Assembly (NCBI GenBank): GCA_947095535.1
Contig: OX352772.1
Coordinates: 217,545,346 to 217,609,345 of the forward strand
From: Poecilobothrus nobilitatus
Taxonomy: Eukaryota; Arthropoda; Insecta; Diptera; Dolichopodidae
Direction of reading: 5' to 3'
DNA: 64,000 bases
Numbering within the stretch: the first letter of the stretch is position 1; the number at the start of each line of letters is the position of its first letter. The notes under the pieces are model-generated. The model worked only from the letters and a program-made list of their open reading frames with translations, did no database searches and was not told the origin of the DNA. The position numbers and the translations under genes were made by a program. Of the stretch, positions 1-9,677 are shown piece by piece.

Positions 1-333
1 CAACATGTATGTAAATTTTAATATATCTATTTTAATTATTATGTCAATTGTTGTTCGTTTCGTACGTATAGTACGTTATTGTATGTATTCAGAATCCAAT
101 CATGTTGGCTTAGTTGAATTATATTGAATAGGTAATACATACATTAGTATGTAATTATTTTTAACTGAATATTTTTTTAATTCAGTTTTAGTAAAAGTTG
201 TTGCATTTTTTAATTTTTAGTGGATTTTTTTTTTACGGAAGCACTCATTCCGTTCAATATATGAAGCCTTCGTCCATGGTATACATATACTACAATATAA
301 TCGGTTTGTTTTACTTTTTCAATATTTTTAAAC

Positions 334-405
334 ATGGTACGTTCCTTTAAGTTCTGTGTTCCTTTTTGTAGCGATAAGTTAAATAAAAGATATAGATTTC
401 AATAG
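334..405 (+). pseudogene. Short THAP-like reading frame, U1 copy
   Basis: The frame encodes 23 residues and starts MVRSFKFCVPFC, followed by a basic stretch ending YRFQ and a stop. The Cys-x3-Cys spacing and the aromatic-basic tail resemble the start of a THAP zinc finger, as in the P-element protein of this same array. The fold's later Trp, Cys and His are absent. Similar frames of 22 residues occur in U2 (9609-9677), U4 (21062-21130), U5 (26769-26837), U8 (53656-53724) and U9 (58951-59019). U3 (15135) and U7 (47650) run on to 30 residues, and U6 (41451) ends early. It may be the first exon of another lost THAP gene. Homology over so few residues is tentative. Confidence 0.3.
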
Positions 406-1055
406 CTAAACTCATACTTATATATTTATAAATTTTAAAAAATTTTAAAATATCTCTATCGTACACAATTTTAAACCCGATAAAAAAATGCATTAAATCT
501 GATAAATGCAATTTTCATAATACGATTTCTTTTGATATATGCTAAAAGCATACGATAAAAATCATAACCCAAAGTTTCATAATACTAACACTATTAAAAC
601 TACCGGAGATAGCGTGAATCGTACGATAAATTTTTTCATAATAAGGGGGTAAAATTTTGAATAACCTTAATTAAATTAAATCTTAATTTTAAAAACAAAA
701 TATATCAATTATTAAGTAATACAAAAACTTAAAATCTCTGAATGAAACTGGTTATAGAAAACTGCTTTATATTATTTTAATAAATATAAACAGCTGTGTG
801 AACGAAATGTATACATATTATAAAATTACATATATATTTTTTTGTTTAAATACCTCAAGATAGGAAAACACATAAGAAGAAAAGAAACAACTATACCTAA
901 CTTCCCATCTGTTAATTAATATATCTAGCTACCAACATAACAAAATTTTTCATCGCCTGTCTAACAGAAATACATTTTCATCTAGAGGCGACTTCATACC
1001 TTTTTTCATCGCCTAAGTCTATGAAATGAGTCTAAGAGAATATGGGTGTTCGTTT

Positions 1056-1273
1056 TATTTTTATTATTCATTACTATCATTATTACTATTATTATTACTA
1101 TTATTTTTATTATTGTTATTGTTAATGTAATTATTGTTATTAATAATTATACGATATAAATTATTACGATATGAAATTACTACACATTTTTTATTTATAC
1201 GACCGGACCGGGGTTTGAACCCAAGAGCCTTCGATTGAAAGGTTGACGACTTAACCACTGCGCCATGAGTCAG
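1056..1273 (-). repeat. tRNA-derived SINE-like repeat with ATT-rich tail, U1
   Basis: Read on the minus strand, 1201-1273 has Pol III internal promoter boxes at tRNA-like spacing: an A box TGGCGCAGTGG (1255-1265) and a B box GGTTCAAACCC (1211-1221). An AT-rich body follows, then a long imperfect (TAA/ATT)n tract at 1056-1145. The T arm can pair over five base pairs including two G-U. The acceptor stem pairs poorly and no convincing anticodon arm forms. This is tRNA head, unrelated body and simple tail, the layout of a tRNA-derived SINE. No target duplication was identified, since every unit carries it at the same place. Confidence 0.6.
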
Positions 1274-1493
1274 ATAACTCATAACAGAATTGACTAAATT
1301 TGTTTTATATGAAATTCAAAAGGGTACAAGAACAAGATATTTACATAACAAATAACAAATTTATGAAAATTAACATAATAATTTTTTTATATACTAAAAT
1401 TGAAATTTCTTAAATTGTTAGCGGCGGTTCGGGGCGACAGCCCCAAACTATAGAAAATTTAAATTTCATATAAGAGTTAATAATTTTAGGTTT

Positions 1494-1552
1494 TCAATAT
1501 AAAAATGTAAAAATTTAAATTTGATTTTCAATATAAAAATGTCAAAATTTTA
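1494..1552. repeat. 34-bp minisatellite, two copies (U1)
   Basis: A 34-bp unit beginning ttttcaatataaaaatgt is repeated about twice, the last copy ending in the variant gtcaaaatttt. Copy number varies between units: two here, in U2 (10788-10847) and in U8 (55360-55414), and three in U4, both U5 copies and U6. Confidence 0.75.
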
Positions 1553-2258
1553 ATAGTTTGTATAAAGATAAGATTTTGCATTTACATATAGAATTTACTA
1601 AAAATGTTGCCATTTACGTTTAGAATCAATTAAATATTGAAATAAATGATAAAATATGTTTATTTTTTCATTTAAAAAAGTTAAAATTAATTTATTACGT
1701 TTTCAATACGTTTCAATACAAAGATGTAAATAATTTTTTATTTTATGTAAATTTGAATTATCTGTAACTACCTGAATATTTTTTGTACAATTTTTTTTTT
1801 TTATTTAAAAATTCCATTCTGATTTTTGGACAAATTTTACAATGGCAATTCTTTTCATATAATATAAAAAAAATAATAGCAATGGATTAAAACGTCAAAA
1901 TGCAGTCGACAATTATTTTCTTAACAAAATGTTCGTTTTTATATGAAAAAATTTAAAAATATTATTTTCGCGAAAAATAATGGAAAAGAGTTTATTTTGT
2001 TTTACAAATTTAAATTCTAACGGGGAAAGACTATTGAATTTGGGCCATTTTTGGAGGAGTTTCTGCACTCGTGGTCTTATTTTTAACTGGATTACACGTC
2101 ATATACTCGTACGTGCCCACGGGTGGTTGATTTAAAACATTTTTCTTTTTTTGGAAAAAATGCTGGAAAAGTCAAAGTATTTCCACTCAATTTCAAAAAT
2201 AGCGCCATATGAATTTTTTTAAATTGTCAAAAGTCATAGCGAGTTTTAAATCCATTAT

Positions 2259-2604
2259 GTGAAAAAATTAGAGGAACTCAATGCCATTTTAGGGCCTAAG
2301 TTTTCTCGTATCTTACAATCAAAGAAGATAGATTTACCGGAATTACAAGATTGGACAAGTGGTAATTATCCCTATAATTAATTCTCTCAACTTTAAATAA
2401 TAATTCTATTTAATATAAAAATAAACTTTTTTTCAATTTAAGGTGAGATAGATGAAATTTGTTAAAAAAAAAATGTAAAGAAGCAGCAAAACAAGTAAAG
2501 GGAACTGTTTTGGTTGAAGACACATGTTTACGGGAGGTACAAAATGCTCGAAGGCTGGGAATGAAAATCAGCTCAAGCTGGTTGTACTTTAGCATATTGT
2601 GAAG
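2259..2604 (+). pseudogene. ITPA (inosine triphosphate pyrophosphatase) gene fragment, U1
   Basis: ITPA/HAM1 proteins hydrolyse ITP, XTP and dITP to monophosphates and keep them out of nucleic acids. Three blocks match the family in order. Block one (2259-2361) encodes KKLEELNAILGPKF and then SKKIDLPELQ. An intron follows, with donor GTAATT (2362) and acceptor TTTAAG (to 2442), and the reading phase is preserved across it. Block two starts GEIDEI and continues with KEAAKQVKGTVLVEDTCL. Block three encodes MLEGW and then CTLAYCEG. About 28 residues expected between blocks two and three are deleted, and in this copy an A-run shift and a stop break block two. The N-terminus and C-terminal third are absent. 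The retained intron points to a piece of genomic gene, not a retrocopy. Confidence 0.8.
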
Positions 2605-3175
2605 GTGAAATTCATAATTGTTAATTTTAATGATTGAAATAAAATTTGTTATTACAATATAATTTCTTTTTATTAATTAAAAATTCGAAAAATAAAATAG
2701 GAAATAAATATACGTTTGGCGACATCTAGTGATTTTAGAGTGAAACTGTTTAGTGACATCTATTGGCCTTTTAGATGAAATAGTTTATTCAAACTAGGAG
2801 CACTTCCAGCGATGGCGGCGCTAGCCTCTAAAACTTTTAAGTAGGCTATCTATTATTACTATATTATATTATATATGTAGGTACATGTCCCATAATTTTA
2901 TATATATCAATAATACCATAATATAAATAATAATATTCCACAATCAGCTACCCCTTGCTAACCGCACGAGCCAACGCAGAAAGCTGAGTTCCAACAAATT
3001 TGTTTTATCAAAAATTTAGATAAATCAAACAAATGTCGCATATTCCACCGATTGTCAAAAATAGCACCATTATCGTATTTTTTGTTACTAATTTGTTTTT
3101 ATTACCTCTGTTATGAAATTTTTTAAATTGTCAAACGTCATATGTTATAGTCAGTTTTGAATCGAATAGCAATTA

Positions 3176-3705
3176 AGGTGAAGGCCCAATGTTTACTTTC
3201 CTTCCTTTACTTCCATCGAAAACTTTGACGGCTGAAATGAATTACATTTCCTATGGTACTTGGCCAAATATACAAAGTATTCAAAGTATGTTAGCAAACG
3301 AAGCAAAGTACCGATTTGAAGACTTTTCAATTCCGTACTTTGCGTTGAAACTTTGACATTCGATATTTGAATTGTTTTACATAAAGAATAAAAAAAATTG
3401 AATAGGTTGGAAAAATTCTAAATAGTTGAGAATAGGTAAAAATTTCGTACAATCCATGAATTTGACGATTGCTATAAATGTCCCCAACCCACAATTTTCT
3501 TCTATTTGCTACTGATGATTACTATATATAATTTCTAAAATTTTGTTTATATCCATTCCAGAAAAAATAAATTCAACAAAAGTCAAAGCAAATAATGCAA
3601 AGTAATCATTGGGCCAGTATTTACTTTGTTAACTTTACTTCATTTTGATACTTTGAAAAAGTATTCAAATTAAAGGAAGCAAAGTAAGCATTGGGCCCAT
3701 CACCT
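3176..3705. mobile_element. Harbinger-like MITE (MITE-1), U1 copy
   Basis: Terminal inverted repeats of about 33 bp bound the element. The left end reads AGGTGA.GGCCCAATGTTTAC and the complement of the right end reads AGGTGATGGGCCCAATGCTTAC. It is flanked by TTA on both sides (3173-3175 and 3706-3708), the 3-bp duplication typical of PIF/Harbinger elements. It has no coding capacity. Internal segments repeat the end sequence (near 3612 and 3634), suggesting nested or rearranged ends. The same insertion occurs in every complete unit, so it predates array expansion. Confidence 0.7.
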
Positions 3706-3810
3706 TTAGAGCCGTATGTTTGCATACGTATAATTTTTCGCGGATAATACCAGATCAGTCTCAAATCTTAATAGCATTTAAGCATAGATATAATAGTTCT
3801 TTAGATTGGC

Positions 3811-3820
3811 TATATAAAAG
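3811..3820 (+). promoter_or_regulatory. Putative TATA box of P1 transposase
   Basis: The sequence tatataaaag lies just inside the left inverted repeat, and a TCAGT initiator-like motif lies about 17 bases further on. The same arrangement is at 15351-15360 in P2 and 47866-47875 in P3. The TATA-to-initiator spacing is shorter than the usual 30 bases, so the start site is uncertain. Confidence 0.45.
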
Positions 3821-4104
3821 AAAAATTCAGTCAATTTTGAGTTGTTTATTGATGCTTTTTTTGTGTAAATTTAAATTTAGTTTCCCCTGAAAACAGTGCC
3901 CGCTAAAAATGGAAATTTTGCGCCAAAATTCTTTGAACTAAAATTTTTTATAAGTAGTTCTTAAATGTAGTGAAATAAAAATAAAGCAAGTGTTAAAAAA
4001 TGAAAAAGAAGTAATAGTGTTTAAATAAAAAAAGTGTTAAAAAATTAAACTAAAAATTTATTATAAAATATTATAAAAGTAAATATAAAATAAAACTAAA
4101 AAAC

Positions 4105-4391
4105 ATGTACAATTCTCGTCAATCTTGTTATGTAAAGGGATGTTTAAATACATATTATAAATGTAAGAACATCTCTTTTCACAAGTTTCCGAACGACGAG
4201 GATTTAAAAAATAAGTAGATTTTTCATATTAAATATTTAAATAAACAAAGTGAAGTGAAGCCAGATAGATCCTGTGTTTGTAGCGAACATTTCAGTGAGG
4301 AATGTCTGTTAAAGCCATTCAGCTTTAGTACGACAAAATTAAAAGAAAAATCCATTCCTTCAAGATTTCCACATTTAGATTCATCTGAAAC
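4105..4391 (+). pseudogene. P1 transposase exon 1: THAP zinc finger with premature stop
   Basis: This exon encodes the THAP (C2CH) DNA-binding domain that recognises P-element ends. The first pair of zinc ligands (Cys-x4-Cys), the later Cys and His (SCVCSEHF) and the closing SIPSRF motif are visible. The conserved Trp codon is TAG at about 4216-4218, so the protein would stop after roughly 37 residues. P2 and P3 have TGG there. A second Cys-to-Tyr change falls between the zinc ligands and should not itself remove one. The exon ends at a GTAAGT donor (4392). Confidence 0.85.
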
Positions 4392-4492
4392 GTAAGTACA
4401 AAAAATTTCTAAAAATACATATAGGCATCACGCTAGTTATGAAAATTTGCATGATTATAAAATTAATTTTCCCTTTTAATTTCAAAATATAG

Positions 4493-5069
4493 TTCTCAAC
4501 TTGAAATTTTATGTGATGAAGTTCAAGTGAATCTAAGTAGATTTGAGGATGAAGATTTAAAGAATAATGTAGTTGTAGAATCTAATTTTAGTTTAAGTAG
4601 TAATTTAAATAATGTATCTGCACAAACCAGCAAAAATCTTAATTTAGTAACAACGAATTTAGAATCGCCTGAAAAAGTTATTAGTAAAGTTATTAGCACG
4701 GCTAAATTAAAATTGAATGTTCATAAATTAAAAAAAAAATTATTTGCCAAAAAATTAAAAGTTAAGAAATTACAGAATAATAAATTTTACTCGAAAAAAA
4801 AAATTGCATTGTTAAAAAATATTATTTTTGATCTGAAAAAATGGTGTTTAATATCAGAAAATGCACATGATATATTACAATCGACAATAGAATCAGATGA
4901 CACAGAAAAAATGCTAGAAGCAATAAAAACTGGAAAACATGGTACTAAGTACCCACCTGTTTTACGATCTTTTGCAATAACATTACATTTTTATTCTCCT
5001 AGAGCATATAATTATTTAAGAACAGCATTTAAAAATAAATTACCATCTCCAAGGACATTAAGACAATGA
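4493..5069 (+). pseudogene. P1 transposase exon 2, first open segment
   Basis: It begins after the acceptor tatag and continues the frame of exon 1. It carries a Lys/Leu-rich helical region compatible with the dimerising coiled coil of P transposases, then the family motif RSFAITLHFYSPRAY and LPSPRTLRQ. The next codon is TGA where the family has Trp (TGG), and the same TGA is present in P2 and P3. P1 alone has nine extra bases around 4945-4955 in this segment, adding three residues without breaking the frame. Confidence 0.85.
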
Positions 5070-5164
5070 TATTCGTCTATTGATGGCGAACCGGGATTTT
5101 CTGAAGAAGCTTTAAATGCTATAAAAATGAAAACCCGAGAAAAAAAATTGACTGTTGCTTACTG

Positions 5165-5731
5165 ATGGATGAAATGTCTATAAGAAAACATGTGCAATAT
5201 GATAAAATTAAAAAAAAATTTATAGGAAGAGTTGACTGTAATTTCAAAAGACAATTAGATGATTCTTTCCCTATAGCAACTGAAGTTTTTGTTTTGATGA
5301 TTAACGCAATAAACGATAGATGGAAAATTCCTATTGGATACTTTGCAGTTAATGGATTGAACGGTTCAGAAAAGGCAAATATAATAAAAGAAGCCTTAAT
5401 TTTTTTAAAAGATGCAAATATTGAAATAATTAATCTAACTTTTGATGGTCCACCCAGCAATATAGCAATGGCTGCAGAATTGGGAGCTTATTTAAAACCC
5501 GAGAATATGAAACCGTTCTTTTTAAATCCGCTAACTAATAAAAAAATATTTATATTACTTGATATTGCTCATATGCTTAAGTTGATCAGAAATACATTAG
5601 CTACTAAAGAATTAATGTACAATAAAAATGGTGATAAAATAAAATGGAAATTTATAGAAAATTTGTATGATTTGCAAACCACAGAAGGAATACATTTGGC
5701 TAATAAAATAACCCAAAATCATATCGAATGA
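5165..5731 (+). pseudogene. P1 transposase, central catalytic segment
   Basis: This 188-residue segment carries the RNase H-like core motifs of P transposases: MDEMSIRKH at the start, TFDGPPSNIAMAAELGA in the middle, and LLDIAHMLKLIRNTL near residue 135. It lies in a different frame from the preceding segment because of a 1-base shift near 5150 shared by all three copies. It ends at TGA (5729-5731) where P3 keeps TGG. Confidence 0.85.
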
Positions 5732-6937
5732 CAAAATCAGAAAATTAAAGTAAAACTAGCTGCACAAACATTTAGTAAAAGTGTAGCAGATGCGTTACAA
5801 TATTTATCGGAAACACAGCATAAATCATTTATTGAATGTAAAGCTACAATAGAATTTATTAGGATATTAAATGATTTATTTGATATTTTTAATTCAAAAA
5901 CAAAATTCGGAAAAGGATATAAAAACGCTATAGGGGAAAGAAATAAAGAAGATTACTTTAATTTTTTTAAAAACGTCCGACATTATTTAATGAATTTAAG
6001 AACAATTGCTGATATTCAAGAGCGAAAATAATAGATTTGCGAGTAAAAACAGGATTTTTAGGTTTTATCTTGGCTACTCACACTTTCGAACAAATGTACA
6101 AAGAATATTTTGAAACAAATGATGATTTACACTATATTTGTACCCTTAAATTTAGTCAAGACCATTTGGAAAATTTTTTTTTCAGCTATAAGAAGTCGTG
6201 GATACTGGAACAATAAACCTACAGTAGCGCAATTTATGTCAGCTTACAAAAGGCTTTTAATTAAAAATCAAATCAAATCTTCAGCAGAAGCAAATTGTTT
6301 GGAACAAATGGATATTAAAATATTAACGGTCTCATCCAGAAGAACATTGGACAAAATTAATTCAAATTCATTTTCTCTAAATGTCATGGATGAAGACAAT
6401 TTAAATGAAGAAATATGTATAGATGACATACCTTTACAAGCAATTAGTCCTGTCATCGACACTGCAGTAATATATATTGCTGGATGGATTCAAAGAAAAA
6501 TTTTACAAAAAATAATTTGTTCTTCTTGCATTGAAACTATCCTTGATGGAGAAAAAGAAGAATCAAGATTAATAGATTTGAAAAATTTTGGTGGATTAAT
6601 TAAACCGTCTAAGAATATCGTTAATATTTGTAGAATAACAGAAAAATATTTATCAATTTTCACAATTGAAAATAGGATAAATGAAAAACATTTTTGGATG
6701 AAATTGATTAATGTTATATTAAGAAACATTCCAAATACAATATTTAACGATATGGATGATCATATAATAGAGTGTGACGTTCTGGAAAATCATAGATATT
6801 TTTTAATAAAATTTATAGCAGAAAATTATTTAAACGTTAAACTTTTTCATTTGGCAAAATTAAAAACACAACTTTTAAATCAATCTAAATTTAGTAGACA
6901 AAAATTGAATAAATTAATATCATTTGCTGGTTTGTAA
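5732..6937 (+). pseudogene. P1 transposase, C-terminal part
   Basis: The reading continues after the TGA to about 6030, then shifts frame (shared by all copies) before KTGFLGF-type sequence. An extra T in the T-run near 6175-6182, shared with P2, breaks the conserved segment before SRGYWNN. From 6110 an open segment of 275 residues runs to the stop at 6937 and includes YIAGW, a conserved C-terminal motif. P1 lacks the 1-base deletion that splits P2 and P3 near residue 195 of this segment, so it alone reads through to the natural end. Confidence 0.8.
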
Positions 6938-8300
6938 AATACCTAAATTATCTTTTTAATTATTTTTTTATATTTGAATATTTCATATTTTTCACTTTTT
7001 GTAAATAATTTTAATATTTTTCATAATTCTTTGTAAACAAACACAACATATTATCATCTTATGCATTTTCTATTATGTACCTAACATACTACATATTATG
7101 TATATTAACTTTTCATGCATTTTATTTTTGTCCTGTTAATTACTTTTTGTGAACTGAATTAAAACTTTATTATTTTATGCTTGTTATTTATTTTTTGTTA
7201 AATGTTGAATTTTGTATTATTTTATGCATGTTATTTGTTATACTGAATTTTCAATTATTTTTGTTTTTTGTTATTGTATTACCTTTGTTTAAATATTTAT
7301 TTTTTCTGTAAAGTGGAATAGGCCTCCTGGGGAACCACTTAAAAAAAACGCACCTTTTTCTTTACCCCATGGGTGGTGTGGGAAAAAGAAAATTTATTTT
7401 GCAATAACATTAATATTTTATTTTATATTTTATCACTTTAATACAGCTCGTGCTCATCGTTTGAGAATTATTCTACTGATAGGTGTTTATGGATCACCAT
7501 TATATGAAATATGCCATTATATTCTTTGGCCACCGAGTTTGTTTAGGTGTATTATCCGAACATATACATATAGTTGTACATATATTTGGAAAGGTATATT
7601 ATTCGTACATATGATCCTAAAATTAAAAATATGGTTCATAAAAAATAAATATAGCCAAATATATTAGTAATTTTAAATGCATATTTGCGTACCTAGTTGT
7701 TTGTTGTAATAGTAATTGATACTCTTGATTCTTAGTATCAATAAGATCTCATGAAATCTAATTATTCAATTCACGTTCTAGAAAATCTGACATATTATAT
7801 CTTTTATCTTTCCTTCCATCCTTATATCTTTTAAATTTTTATTTTCTTTTTGTAATTTTGAATTTTTCTAAATCTTGAATACTTGCTTATTGTCGTTCCA
7901 GTGACTAAAAATATGAAGTTTGTATAAATTAAAAAAGAAAATAATATTCAAATAATATATGTACCTTGGACAAAGTTTTCCAATCGATAAATACGATACT
8001 ATAAATTTTTTCTGTAATTCTTTATTTTGAAATTTGCTTGCTTGCTATTCTTGTCTATTCTCTTCAAATTTAGAATTTAAATATTATAAATCTGCATGAT
8101 AATACACATATCCAATATCTATGTAGAAACTCATGAGAAACTGTACTGCGATTTTATAATAATTTTAATGAAATTTTATGATTCAAAAACAGCTGACATC
8201 CAACTTACGTCAAATGAACGACATTACTTGGATGTCGTATTTTGTATTTTTGACTGAAATTTCGTGTATACGAAAATACATTAGAGTGAAAGAGAAAGTG
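6938..8300 (+). other. P1 3' non-coding region
   Basis: It is AT-rich, with a possible short reading frame (7461-7667) conserved in P2 and P3 but without recognisable similarity. A GC-richer patch around 7318-7385 contains an imperfect inverted repeat (ccacttaaaaaaaacgcacc and ggtggtgtggg). P2 and P3 have an AATAAA signal (for example 18577-18582) that is AACAAA here. It may hold transposase-binding subterminal sequence. Confidence 0.5.
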
Positions 8301-8434
8301 CCAATCTAAAGTACTTAATATATCTATGCATTTAAGAGACTTACAGGTTTACACTTGAAATCGTATGTTGACACTGAGATAAAATTGAACGAAAAACTAG
8401 TACCAAAATATAATGAAGACACATCCACCCACAC

Positions 8435-8475
8435 GTACAAAAATCATAAAATCACCCATTTTATGATTTTTGTAC
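8435..8475. repeat. Perfect 18-bp-stem hairpin, U1
   Basis: The arms gtacaaaaatcataaaat and attttatgatttttgtac are perfectly complementary across a 5-base loop (caccc). It recurs at 19949-19989, 25229-25269, 52466-52506 and 57410-57450. It has mismatches in U2 (13155-13195), U6 (45669-45709) and U9 (61995-62035), and a lost block in U5 (39990-40028). The role is unknown; it could be a tiny palindromic element or a transcript hairpin. Confidence 0.8.
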
Positions 8476-8499
8476 TACATAGTGTTTTTTAATATATTA

Positions 8500-9290
8500 T
8501 TAATATAAATAACATGGTTAGGTACATTTATAAATATAGTTAGGTATATAGTAATAAATATAATTAGGCATATTTTATATATTCAAATATAAATATACAT
8601 ACAAACAATATCAATTAGAACAAAACTTCAGCGGTATTACGCCCGGTTATTTGTGGTCTCAGATGTGAACACAAAGTTGATAACGGTCATTCACACAAGC
8701 TAATAATTATGTGAACATACGGCCCTAAATGTTTAATGTGTTTTGTTTTATGAACATTTTTTATGTTACAAAATTCAAATAAGATTGTAAGATTCCAATA
8801 AGATTATAAAGTGTATAAAAGAAAATAATATAATAATACGAAATCAAAATCAAAAAAATAAGGATAATAATGGCTTCGAAGTAACTGGAGCTACATATAT
8901 CTATGTATATTCAGCAACGAAGCGTGACTTTTTTAGAGACGGAAGCACACTATGTTATGATCTTTTTTTCATAGGGTTTTTATTTTATTTGCGACAACTC
9001 ACAATCATTTCTACATATTTTGTTTACTTTAATATTTTGTTTTTCTTCGAAATCTCTTGAAGATAATAATCTTTCGTTCTAAAAATAATTTTTCTTCTAT
9101 TACATAGTTGCAAGAATCCATCTCGAATATCTAGGATTGGTATGCATAAAATTAATATGAACTTGTTTATTTTTAATTTTACCAATATTAAAGTTAAAAC
9201 AAAACTGTTAGTTACCTAAATATTGAAATATTTTAAGTAATCTTAAACGAAAATAGTTTAAAATTTAAATACTTTTTATAGATACAAAAA
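8500..9290. repeat. Type I unit tail, U1
   Basis: This AT-rich non-coding tail includes the segment from aataatacgaaatcaaaatc to the next unit start. It is shared by U3, U4, U5, U7 and U8, and is replaced in U2, U6 and U9 by the palindrome-containing tail. No gene or RNA was seen in it. Confidence 0.6.
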
Positions 9291-9608
9291 CATGTATGTA
9301 AATTTTAATGTATCTATTTTAATTATTATGTCAATTGTTGTTCGTTTCGTACGTATAGTACGTTATTGTATGTATTCAGAATCCAATCATGTTGGCTTAG
9401 TTGTATTATATTGAATAGGTTATACATACATTAGTATGTAATTATTTTTAACTAAATATATTTTTAAGTGAGTTTTAGTAAAAGTTGTTGCAGTTTTTAG
9501 TGGATTTATTTTGTTACGGAAGCACTCATTCCGTTCAATATATGAAGCCTTCGGTTTTATTTATATAATCCGTTTGTTTTACTTTTTTACTTTTTAAAAT
9601 TTTTAAAC

Positions 9609-9677
9609 ATGGTACGTATTAAGTTCTGTGTTCCTTTTTGTAGCAATAAGTTAAATAAAAGATATAGATTTCAATAG
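9609..9677 (+). pseudogene. Short THAP-like reading frame, U2 copy
   Basis: It encodes 22 residues starting MVRIKFCVPFCSN and ending YRFQ before TAG. It is the most typical version of the mini frame in the array and one codon shorter than the U1 copy. The length change is in frame, but too few differences exist to infer selection. Confidence 0.3.

Larger units (their letters stand above)
3783..8328 (+). mobile_element. P-superfamily DNA transposon, copy P1
   Basis: Imperfect terminal inverted repeats of 28-29 bp lie at 3783-3810 and 8300-8328. Both start CATAGATATA and end CTTTAGATTGGC when read inward. The 8-bp target duplication catttaag flanks it (3775-3782 and 8329-8336), which is the P-element length. 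The empty site is visible in U4 and U5 as gcatttaagagactta. Length is 4546 bp. A TATA box (3811-3820) abuts the left repeat. The transposase gene fills 4105-6937. The 3' region (6940-8300) is non-coding and contains a 9-bp inverted repeat, gacatccaa/ttggatgtc (8195-8236). Confidence 0.92.
1..9290. repeat. Macrosatellite unit U1 (full unit plus P element)
   Basis: This is the longest unit, because it keeps the full body (1-3782) and also carries a 4.5-kb P element. From left to right it holds a THAP-like mini frame (334-405), a microsatellite and tRNA-like SINE (1056-1273), a 34-bp minisatellite, an ITPA fragment (2259-2604), a Harbinger-like MITE (3176-3705), the P element, a hairpin (8435-8475) and a type I tail. 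It lacks the 503-bp X segment seen in U4, U5, U8 and U9. The unit start is a convention: the motif beginning catgtatgtaaattttaa recurs at every unit start. The stretch 420-1050 is AT-rich repeat body with nothing recognisable. Confidence 0.85.

Noticed and set aside
1201..1273. Functional tRNA gene on the minus strand
   Set aside because: A and B boxes are good, but the acceptor stem does not pair, the anticodon arm is poor, and a SINE-like body and simple tail follow.
1064..1282. Asn-rich protein in each unit from the ATT tract (for example also at 22331 and 33833)
   Set aside because: It is a translation of the SINE head and its microsatellite. Length changes with tract length, which indicates no coding role.
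2410..2595. Minus-strand open frame over the ITPA fragment
   Set aside because: The homology is on the plus strand, and the minus-strand frame is a shadow.
4125..4145. Loss of a zinc ligand by Cys-to-Tyr in the P1 THAP domain
   Set aside because: The THAP spacing Cys-x4-Cys is satisfied by the preceding Cys. The changed residue lies between the ligands.
5060..5170. Shared transposase lesions as an unannotated intron
   Set aside because: No donor/acceptor pair that restores phase and keeps the conserved YSSIDGEP and MDEMSIRK motifs was seen. A stop plus a 1-base shift is simpler.
5119..5460. Open frame of 113 codons antisense to the P transposase (also in P2 and P3)
   Set aside because: It is a shadow of the conserved catalytic segment on the other strand and has no features of its own.
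7461..7667. Open frame of 68 codons in the P 3' region, identical in all copies
   Set aside because: Identity is expected from recent duplication. No recognised domain and no start context. It was left as non-coding.
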